This document shows, in pieces, positions 17,401 through 22,047 of a DNA stretch of 22,047 nucleotides. This stretch comes from RGIG7450 sp045577655 (GTDB taxonomy: Bacteria; Bacillota; Clostridia; RUG12999). The notes under the pieces were generated by a model. The model was given only the letters and a program-made list of their open reading frames with translations. It did not search any database and was not told where the DNA came from. A program made the position numbers and the translations under genes. The stretch is taken from assembly GCA_045577655.1 (NCBI GenBank), contig JAZNIU010000036.1, positions 1 to 22,047 on the forward strand, read 5' to 3'. Every line of letters starts with the position of its first letter. Within the stretch, counting starts at the first letter, position 1.

Positions 17401-17746
17401 GCTTGTATTCCATCCAGCCATTCTTAAATTCCGAAACCAAATCCTCGGCATGATGGAACCATCTGGCACCTCCCTCAGAAGTTTCGGTGGCACCACCAAC
17501 ACGCTGACCGGGTGTTAAGCAAAGTCCGCTTGAAAGTGTACCCCGTTTTCCGAAATCGCACCAGTCATGAACCGTCCAGTCGGTTGCCGCACCCATAAAT
17601 TGAGGAACATCCCCGGCAAATGTTGAATATCTTGCTTCCTTGTCATCATTCTTGTGTGAGCCGTAAAGCAAACGGTTAAAATACTCCTGTGAGCAGGTAT
17701 TTAAATAACCATTGTCAGTCGGGGTGTAATGAGTTTGTGGATTCAT
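14486..17746 (-). CDS. Large six-hairpin glycosidase-like protein (DUF4450-like)
   Basis: This 1086-aa protein has no signal peptide or membrane segment, so it probably acts in the cytoplasm on imported sugars. Residues 1 to about 310 look like an N-terminal beta-sandwich. About 320-690 look like an (alpha/alpha)6 barrel rich in aromatic and acidic residues: ENTYGYLPYFLG (398-409), FDPDNDGLY (455-463), WISDGHSYNGAG (470-481), SSAYNYRAN (485-493), GLYPAENA (606-613). About 700-1086 are beta-rich C-terminal modules. DPDNDGLY, W-SD and SSAYNYRAN recall the DUF4450 group of glycoside hydrolase relatives, from memory and not by search. Substrate and catalytic residues are unknown; acidic residues such as D473 are candidates. 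The ATG follows an AGGAGAGG site. No transporter or regulator gene adjoins it, which is unusual for such enzymes. Confidence 0.78.
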   Translation of the reverse strand: MNPQTHYTPTDNGYLNTCSQEYFNRLLYGSHKNDDKEARYSTFAGDVPQFMGAATDWTVHDWCDFGKRGTLSSGLCLTPGQRVGGATETSEGGARWFHHAEDLVSEFKNGWMEYKLSGMSDHFPEVLVNIEAYPLLPDDGFLVHYKIFTEQRVVFTAGFGGITDYFGNFSRRSAEGRYFSQKDCEKNTIKLGKNRALVSHPNGASMWIGTSFAAEFGLGSAKGMAELSPALFLGTTPENADDNVVKIAAELGQGKTFEGFIVAIHNSDEETLNKWLAMEDPASYIKQQIYAKHVCINLNTPDHPLDLTIAPTVIAMDASFHRNSFHHGTFSYHSPFLGWRAMYAPTTLGWNDKVEAAMSTHLNQIVKKPDGEERIWYDGKGEREAGPEAPSPYHQIENTYGYLPYFLGLELPYYNMQECAFDMMLYYIEWSGNLEIAEKYFDDFCRLLDWEERIFDPDNDGLYQNFLNTWISDGHSYNGAGCAQSSAYNYRANMVMSKLAERLGKPNDVFVKRAEKIKTAMNEKLWIANSGVIAESLDTMGACMIHPSPELNTTYLTIDCDAVDDFKAYTMLKYTENYIKNVETPGTGGRLVYSSNWYPRKYSTCGLYPAENACLALAYFKLGLSEMGNKIVNGIVDCYFTGTNPGMASHVQTDLCTDSGDIDFTDVSSTYLRTVVEGLFGIRINSLDKTVIIAPNFPKNWEHTNLALKDISLSYNRMGSMETFDIFCERAEKKFIKIPMRAADIEAVMLDGEVIPYEIKAGINNSFVVVEVEKAGRFQLRIMHGSASIPTIKLTETVLAGNEVAFEVNGGEVVEYLDICEVLEDISVVDNKVYAKTKKIAGHHTLFVRVRKGKYDAWFAADYEVIERAAEKAPIIPGSTFEPVDISKFFNCNITEIHNQEFLSPRPEAYSIGVFPNGRYAWEWNHGGHNKVVVDDSALRAANGMIRTESGIPFITPAENENIACVSLWDNFPTDITIPLEGSGQEIAILYAATTNAMQSYVENVRITVEYADGETTSAKLVYPINIDDWLVAALQKESESYYFSNYNHATVQKLRLDPTKKLKNIKFEAIANEVIMGVLGVSISR

Positions 17747-17788
17747 ATGGCCTCTCCTATCTAAAATTTATTATTTTTTTCATTATTT

Positions 17789-17827
17789 AAGGGACAAAAC
17801 TGTCGAAAATCGAATATTTTGTCCCTT
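17789..17827. repeat. GGGACA-ended inverted repeat at the glycosidase gene transcription start
   Basis: AAGGGACAAAA (17789-17799) and TTTTGTCCCTT (17817-17827) are exact 11-bp inverted repeats around a 17-nt centre that itself contains TCGA-AAA-TCGA. On the minus strand it begins at the predicted transcription start of the glycosidase gene, so it is either an operator or a 5'-end RNA hairpin. No minus-strand T-run follows directly. Confidence 0.6.
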
Positions 17828-17833
17828 TTGTTT

Positions 17834-17862
17834 ATGTTAGCATAATTTCACATAATTGTCAA
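17834..17862 (-). promoter_or_regulatory. Promoter of the large glycosidase-like gene
   Basis: On the minus strand, TTGACA (17857-17862), a 17-bp spacer ending TGC and a TAACAT -10 (17834-17839) form an extended -10 promoter. Start near 17827; leader about 80 nt containing the inverted repeat. Confidence 0.65.
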
Positions 17863-17933
17863 GCATTTTCACTTTGTATAAAGGGTTTTTTAAACATATT
17901 TTTTTATGAAAAAACATTGTTTTTTAGGCTGTG

Positions 17934-17962
17934 TTGATTTTTCTGTGGTTGTGTGATAGAAT
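17934..17962 (+). promoter_or_regulatory. Promoter of the small membrane protein gene
   Basis: TTGATT (17934-17939) and TAGAAT (17957-17962) lie 17 bp apart, with TGA before the -10 as an extended element. Start near 17969, about 20 nt before the ATG. Confidence 0.6.
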
Positions 17963-17988
17963 TATAAAAAAACCAAGGAGGTTTTCTT

Positions 17989-18252
17989 ATGCAAAGACCG
18001 GTTGCCATTGTTACTTATCTTATCTTAACAGCCCTTTTCCCCATCATTTTCAGATGCATAAACCGAAAAGCAACGTGGTACAGTATTTTATGTGCCTTAG
18101 CTGCTGAATTGATTATATACTGGGACCATTTTTGTTACTATGAATCAAGAGGTCTTATGATTATTATAACCGTCATTCAGATAGCGGTTATGAGTATATT
18201 TACACTTCTTCTTAACTTAATAGGAAATAAAAAGAGCAAGTCACTGCAGTGA
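17989..18252 (+). CDS. Small three-helix membrane protein, unknown function
   Basis: I do not recognise this 87-aa protein. Three hydrophobic helices can be seen at about residues 5-23, 30-48 and 55-79, with short polar links (RCINRK, DHFCYYESRG) and a lysine-rich tail (GNKKSKSLQ), so it is a small integral membrane protein. The gene is convincing. It has an AAGGAGG ribosome site 8 nt before the ATG and an extended -10 promoter. Its terminator hairpin begins inside the last codons. It diverges from the large glycosidase-like gene, and nothing around it points to a role. Confidence 0.75.
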   Translation: MQRPVAIVTYLILTALFPIIFRCINRKATWYSILCALAAELIIYWDHFCYYESRGLMIIITVIQIAVMSIFTLLLNLIGNKKSKSLQ

Positions 18253-18263
18253 CTTGCTCTTTT
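18232..18263. terminator. Perfect palindromic terminator overlapping the small gene's last codons
   Basis: Fifteen bases (18232-18246) are followed immediately by their exact complement (18247-18261), with TTTTG on the plus side and CTTTTTATTTCC on the minus side. It can serve both the small membrane protein gene and the converging DAHP synthase gene. The stop codon of the small gene lies inside the right arm. Confidence 0.82.
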
Positions 18264-18301
18264 GTCTGCATCAACCAACTTATTCATCCTGATGCCCGCC
18301 A

Positions 18302-19330
18302 TCAAAGTTTATCTGCGATATCGTAAATAAGTTTTTCAGTTTTTTCCCAACCAAGACAAGGATCGGTAATTGATTTTCCGTAAATGTGTTCACCAACACT
18401 CTGTGCACCGTCTTCAAGATAACTTTCAATCATCAACCCTTTTACAAGGCGTTTAATATCGCTGTTCTGGTTTCTGCTGTGAACAATGTCTTTTGCAATG
18501 CGAATCTGCTCAAGATATTTTTTGCCTGAATTATTATGATTGGTATCAACAATAACAGAGGGGTTGGTCAGGTTGGATTTTTCGTAAAGTTCTTCTACAC
18601 GGAGAAGGTCTTCGTAGTGATAATTGGATACACTTCTGCCCGCATAATCAACATATCCCCGAAGAATAGCATGCGCATAAGGATTTCCGTCACTTGTAAC
18701 CTCCCAGCCACGGTATATAAAAGTGTGGCTTGACTGAGCTGCTACAATAGAGTTCATCATAACACTTAAGTCTCCGCCTGTCGGGTTTTTCATTCCCACA
18801 GGAGCATCAATTCCACTTGCAGTAAGCCTGTGTTGCTGGTTTTCTACACTGCGGGCACCAACAGCAACATAAGATAAAAGATCAGAAAGATAACGGTAGT
18901 TTTCGGGGTAGAGCATTTCATCAGCGCACGAAAAATTATAATCCCTCAGTGCCGACAGGTGAAGCTCACGAATCGCAACAATTCCTTTATACACATCAGG
19001 CTTTGCATCGGGGTCGGGCTGATGAAGCGTGCCCTTGTACCCCTGTCCTGTTGTTCTCGGCTTATTTGTATAAATTCTTGGAATGAGAATTATTTTATCC
19101 GATACCTCTTCTTCAATTTTGCAAAGTCTTGAAATATATTCTAAAACAGGTTCAGGATGATCTGCTGAACAAGGACCGATAATAAGAATAAATTTACCGG
19201 ATGTTCCATCAAATGCTGCTCTGATTTCTTCATCACGTTTTTCTTTAACCTTTCTCATCCTGTCAGTAAGAGAATACTCTTTTTTCACTTCCTGAGGAAT
19301 AGGAAGTTTTTTATGAAAATTCATTTTCAT
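18302..19330 (-). CDS. 3-deoxy-7-phosphoheptulonate synthase (DAHP synthase, AroG-type class I)
   Basis: The enzyme joins phosphoenolpyruvate and erythrose 4-phosphate, the first step of the shikimate pathway. The class I-alpha (AroF/G/H) signatures are present: IGPCSADHP (51-59, metal-binding Cys), KPRTTGQGYKG (90-100), ARSVENQQHR, PVGMKNPTGG, DTNHNNSGKKY (metal-binding His) and GLMIESYLEDG (metal-binding Glu). The open frame reaches back to an ATG at 19411, but that codon sits inside the T-box terminator, so it cannot be the start. The ATG at 19328-19330, 5 nt after AGAGGTGG, gives 342 aa, the usual length; a second ATG two codons on is also possible. Expression should depend on uncharged tRNA-Phe through the upstream T-box. 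No other shikimate gene adjoins it. Confidence 0.95.
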   Translation of the reverse strand: MKMNFHKKLPIPQEVKKEYSLTDRMRKVKEKRDEEIRAAFDGTSGKFILIIGPCSADHPEPVLEYISRLCKIEEEVSDKIILIPRIYTNKPRTTGQGYKGTLHQPDPDAKPDVYKGIVAIRELHLSALRDYNFSCADEMLYPENYRYLSDLLSYVAVGARSVENQQHRLTASGIDAPVGMKNPTGGDLSVMMNSIVAAQSSHTFIYRGWEVTSDGNPYAHAILRGYVDYAGRSVSNYHYEDLLRVEELYEKSNLTNPSVIVDTNHNNSGKKYLEQIRIAKDIVHSRNQNSDIKRLVKGLMIESYLEDGAQSVGEHIYGKSITDPCLGWEKTEKLIYDIADKL

Positions 19331-19390
19331 TTCTGCCACCTCTGGTTTCTGAATAGTCTGTATAGTTTCAATGTTTTTTGTAACATTTGA

Positions 19391-19674
19391 AAACAAAAAA
19401 GTCCTCTGCATCTAAAAAAGATACAGAGGACGAAAAATCAATTCCGTGGTACCACCTCAGTTTATCACCACCTCACGATAGTGACCTTATCAGGTACTGA
19501 CATACCTTAGTTCTGTGACGGGAACACCCGTTGCATCCTACTTAAGACTTCTCTTGTTCAGTGCACTGCTGACAGAAGGAATTCGTCAAGGTCATCGCCA
19601 TTGCCTCGCACCAACCGGCAACTCTCTGCGGGCTCTTTCCAAGCTTACTTGGTTCTGCTCCAACGCATTTACTT
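19391..19674 (-). ncRNA. T-box riboswitch, predicted Phe specifier, controlling DAHP synthase
   Basis: The minus-strand leader carries the T-box landmarks in order. Stem I base GCAGAA (19653-19658) pairs with TTCTGT. AGTA (19646-19649) faces GAA in the specifier loop. AGAGA (19623-19627) is followed by GGTTGGTGCGAGG for the tRNA elbow contact. The T-box sequence AGGTGGTACCACGG is at 19444-19457. A terminator stem (19401-19413 with 19419-19431, 13 bp with one G-U) is followed by TTTTTTGTTT. The triplet directly after GAA is TTC (19579-19581), a Phe codon. The bulge reads TGGT, which pairs with ACCA, as expected for an A73 tRNA such as tRNA-Phe. Uncharged tRNA should favour the antiterminator. 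Confidence 0.93.
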
Positions 19675-19680
19675 TTTTCT

Positions 19681-19709
19681 ATTATACCATATTAGCTTGA
19701 TGCAGTCAA
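19681..19709 (-). promoter_or_regulatory. SigA promoter of the T-box/DAHP synthase transcript
   Basis: On the minus strand, TTGACT (19704-19709) and TATAAT (19681-19686) are separated by 17 bp. Start near 19674, giving a leader of about 340 nt. Confidence 0.85.
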
Positions 19710-19789
19710 TATTTTCGGTAGATTTTTTTAATTTCTTTGTCCACATTTTCAGCCAATTTTCGTTGAAGAAATGGCCATTTGAAGCCATT

Positions 19790-19848
19790 TAGGGACAGGA
19801 AACCCGTCCACCGTGCCACCTCAAAAGTACCAAAAAATGTACGTCCCC
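19790..19848. repeat. GGGAC...GTCCC inverted-repeat element (REP/MITE-like) at the mobile-DNA junction
   Basis: About 57 bp are bounded by GGGACAG (19792-19798) and GTCCCC (19843-19848), whose GGGAC/GTCCC cores are complementary. Inside are GGAAACC, a second GTCC and the small stem GTAC...GTAC (19827-19830 with 19839-19842). Short structured elements with GGGAC ends are familiar as dispersed repeats in clostridial genomes, but membership of a repeat family cannot be confirmed from one copy. It lies exactly where chromosomal sequence gives way to the truncated polyvalent reading frame. Confidence 0.4.
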
Positions 19849-19850
19849 AA

Positions 19851-22047
19851 TTGGCTTTCACAGGATTTGGCGAAGAGGGGTCGAAGCTTGTAGCCGAAAT
19901 TGCAAGTAGCGAGGGTATGACCTTCAGCCAGGCAGAAAAAGCGGTTAAAAACGCATATATGGCAGGTTTTGCAAACGTCGATAGTGCAAAAGTGGACTTT
20001 GTGACGGACACACAGATGGATGCATTTTATGCCGGTAAAAAGGACAGGGTTATGCAAGATTTATCTACGAAAGAGAATGCAAGAAATGCGACTGTTTATG
20101 ATGCTGGTTTAAATTCAGACTTGAATAGCGATGCAAACAATGGTATAATGAACACAAGCAATAGAGATACTGGGAATAATGTTTCAAGTGATATACTTGC
20201 AAGAGTTTCTAGTGCAATAGAAAGGTCGCTAAGACCTGAAATCAAGTCGAATCCAGAACTGATGAATATGCTCCGTGAAAGATTTGGCGGAGACGGGATT
20301 ATGGCTCTTGCAAGGGATATTGTGCAGACATACGAGGATAAGGGAAATTTTGGAGAACATGAGGCGTTGTTTGCTGATAATGGGAAAACTATATATGAAA
20401 CACTAAGTTCGGCTCTAGATGGCATCACAGTCGGAAATACGATAGAAAGGTTAAATGGTGACGAAAATGGCGGAAAATATAAGAATTTCGATAACAACGC
20501 AAGATGGAGTAAATTTAAGTCTGACCCCGGAACAGATGAAACACTATCAGGAACACAAGGACGACCCAATGACCACAAAGGAACGGAAGAAATACGTGGA
20601 CGAGATGATGGCATTTATCAAAGAGAAATACGGGTCGACGGAGACCGAATAACCTTTGAGGAAATTCCACAAGAAAATATAACAGCTGCGGTAAAAAGAA
20701 GTATTGATTTTGCAACGGCAAGGGATGTGGAGGTGCACCTTGTAAGGAATATTGTCGCAAACGGAAACATCCGGGCAGGAGGTTTTAATATCGATGATAA
20801 AGAAATATACTACAACGGTAATGAGCAGACTTTCGGTCACGAACTGGGACATCTTATAAAGAGAAGAAATCCTGAAGCATTTGAAAAGCTATCAAGAGAA
20901 ATAGTGGAAAGTATTGATAATTCCGTTTTGAATAGCATGGTTAATTACTATGCAAAAGTGTACAAAAATGCCTATGGCGAAGAAAACAAGGCAGAGGCCT
21001 TTGAGGAATTGGTTTGTGATATTTGCGGAAACATATATGCAGACCTTGAAATACTTAAGGGCAGAATTTTTATTGCAGAGCTTAAGGGAGCCGTAAATCA
21101 GTATTTTGATTCTATTTTGCCAGCAGGTAATTCTACGGATACAGTTCAATCAAAAACTGCCAATACAGATGTGGCAGGTGGATTTGATATCGCAAAATAT
21201 GCAAAGACCACCGATTCCGGAGGAATAAAGTTTAGTTTTAATGATGATGTAAATAGTGAATCAAAATTTATTATTGATACTTTAAATGAAAATGCTGATA
21301 AAATTTCTGCTAAAAGTAAATTTTCTGTAAAGAGTGAAAACGTCCATGAGGATGTTCGTAAATCGGATTATGTTTTTGACATATTTAAAAGCCAGGGGGA
21401 AATGGCAATTAACTCAATTATCGGGAAAGTGGAGCTGACACGTTCCGGAGTGAAAAGCACAGTATTTCACGGTTTTGGCAAAACGAAGTTGGCGGCAGTT
21501 AAAGCGATTAAACCGGTGATTGAAAATGGTGATATTGTCAGTGTAACAGAAAATTACAACAACACTGGCACAAACAGATATGTAATAGCTGCAAAAGGCA
21601 AGATAGATGGAGTTGAATCTGTTGTTGGAGCGATAGTTAAATCTTATCCAAACAATAAGAAATCAAATTCCAAATTCTATTTACATGAGGCTATAATAAT
21701 AGAAACAGACTCGCCCTTCATGACGGCACCGCAATTAAGCGTAGATGCCATGAGCGAATCTGTTTCTAAAGACAGAGTATCACAAAAAAATGAATCTGTC
21801 AATAGTAAGGATATGCAAAAATCTGAAAAAGTTGCATCAGATGTAAAGTTTTCTCTTCCCGAAAGACAGGACGGCGTAATGTGGACCTTGGAAGAAAGGG
21901 TGCTTGACAAAAGAGAAGTTGCGGCTTTTCATTCCAAAGTGTCGGAGCTTAGAAATAATAAGTACCAAACATTTAAGAAAACATACGATGGAGATTATAT
22001 TTTCTCTATAAATAACAAATTAGTTTATTCGGATGCAGATTATGACT
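19851..22047 (+). CDS. Polyvalent-type mobile-element protein, 5'-truncated, runs off the window
   Basis: One frame stays open from 19767 to the window edge; recognisable protein begins near 19851. No good start is seen: TTG 19851 lacks a ribosome site, and the first ATG (19917) falls inside a conserved segment, so the 5' end is probably lost. The first module starts FTGFGEEGSKLVAEIA and ends near FYAGKKDRVM, like modules I recall from phage and conjugative-element polyvalent proteins. Next come a charged linker and a zinc-peptidase module with HELGH (20838-20852) and EAFEELVCD (20994-21020), the likely third-ligand helix. An LPD3-like module follows (about 21350-21705, HGFGKTK to YLHEA), then the start of another ending KLVYSDADYD. 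KFS linkers separate modules. Such proteins are thought to enter the recipient cell with element DNA. Family call by memory; no search was possible. Confidence 0.72.
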   Translation, partial: MAFTGFGEEGSKLVAEIASSEGMTFSQAEKAVKNAYMAGFANVDSAKVDFVTDTQMDAFYAGKKDRVMQDLSTKENARNATVYDAGLNSDLNSDANNGIMNTSNRDTGNNVSSDILARVSSAIERSLRPEIKSNPELMNMLRERFGGDGIMALARDIVQTYEDKGNFGEHEALFADNGKTIYETLSSALDGITVGNTIERLNGDENGGKYKNFDNNARWSKFKSDPGTDETLSGTQGRPNDHKGTEEIRGRDDGIYQREIRVDGDRITFEEIPQENITAAVKRSIDFATARDVEVHLVRNIVANGNIRAGGFNIDDKEIYYNGNEQTFGHELGHLIKRRNPEAFEKLSREIVESIDNSVLNSMVNYYAKVYKNAYGEENKAEAFEELVCDICGNIYADLEILKGRIFIAELKGAVNQYFDSILPAGNSTDTVQSKTANTDVAGGFDIAKYAKTTDSGGIKFSFNDDVNSESKFIIDTLNENADKISAKSKFSVKSENVHEDVRKSDYVFDIFKSQGEMAINSIIGKVELTRSGVKSTVFHGFGKTKLAAVKAIKPVIENGDIVSVTENYNNTGTNRYVIAAKGKIDGVESVVGAIVKSYPNNKKSNSKFYLHEAIIIETDSPFMTAPQLSVDAMSESVSKDRVSQKNESVNSKDMQKSEKVASDVKFSLPERQDGVMWTLEERVLDKREVAAFHSKVSELRNNKYQTFKKTYDGDYIFSINNKLVYSDADYD
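20455..20652 (+). CDS. Possible 65-aa overlapping small gene (frame +1 within the polyvalent frame)
   Basis: An ATG-started 65-codon frame lies wholly inside the larger open frame. It is preceded by AGAAAGG 4 nt upstream. The product looks protein-like: a beta-type N terminus (ENIRISITTQDG), then LTPEQMKHYQEH and a charged helix ending FIKEKYGSTETE. In the same stretch the main frame encodes a very hydrophilic, Gly/Arg/Asp-rich linker. It could be a true overlapping gene, a remnant of a small gene fused into the longer frame, or chance. Confidence 0.3.
   Translation: MVTKMAENIRISITTQDGVNLSLTPEQMKHYQEHKDDPMTTKERKKYVDEMMAFIKEKYGSTETE

Noticed and set aside
19331..19411. N-terminal extension of DAHP synthase starting at 19411
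   Set aside because: That ATG lies in the T-box terminator stem and the extra 27 residues are not family-like; the ATG at 19328-19330 has a proper ribosome site.
19706..20011. Minus-strand frame of 101 codons with a lysine-rich end (KLAENVDKEIKKIYRKY)
   Set aside because: The last 20 or so residues look protein-like and might be a relic C terminus, but most of the frame is antisense to the polyvalent protein and crosses the inverted-repeat element; its end overlaps the T-box promoter.
20096..20614. Minus-strand frame of 172 codons rich in Ser, Leu and Pro
   Set aside because: Antisense shadow of the polyvalent frame without a ribosome site or recognisable domain.

Overview
The window reads as low-GC Firmicutes (Clostridia-type) chromosome. 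The supporting signs are a T-box leader, SigA-like promoters with TTGACA / 17 bp / TATAAT spacing, purine-rich AGGAGG-type ribosome sites, several TTG starts, a HisZ plus short-HisG pair, a PPi-type phosphofructokinase and an SLH-domain surface protein. Positions 1 to about 19,700 look like ordinary, compactly organised chromosome. The last 2.2 kb look like mobile-element DNA.

Positions 160-8347 (minus strand) hold a complete ten-gene histidine operon in the order hisZ-G-D-C-B-H-A-F-IE-hisK. Every step from PRPP + ATP to histidine is present except that no separate hisI, hisE or hisN is needed: HisIE is fused and a PHP-type phosphatase (HisK) removes the phosphate. Six of the nine junctions are 4-bp NTGA stop/start overlaps, and one strong promoter (8411-8439) precedes hisZ. 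A hairpin terminator lies beyond hisK.

Positions 8449-12584 (minus strand) carry an EamA-type permease, an SLH-domain secreted protein under its own perfect-consensus promoter, a HAD phosphatase and an AEC-family permease. A divergent promoter region (12585-12707) with a palindromic operator candidate separates them from a plus-strand PPi-type phosphofructokinase gene. This converges on a dUTPase gene across a bidirectional terminator.

Positions 14461-18261 hold a large (1086 aa) cytoplasmic carbohydrate-active protein of the six-hairpin (DUF4450-like) kind, with an inverted repeat at its transcription start. Diverging from it is a small three-helix membrane protein of unknown role. Positions 18302-19709 hold a DAHP synthase gene (first step of aromatic amino acid synthesis) behind a complete T-box riboswitch whose specifier reads UUC (Phe).

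From about 19,767 to the window end one plus-strand reading frame stays open without a stop and runs off the edge. It encodes part of a polyvalent-type mobile-element protein: an N-terminal conserved module, an HELGH zinc-peptidase module, an LPD3-like module and a further C-terminal module, joined by KFS-containing linkers. Its 5' end appears to be missing, and the junction coincides with a GGGAC...GTCCC inverted-repeat element. No tRNA, rRNA, CRISPR array or intact insertion sequence was recognised.
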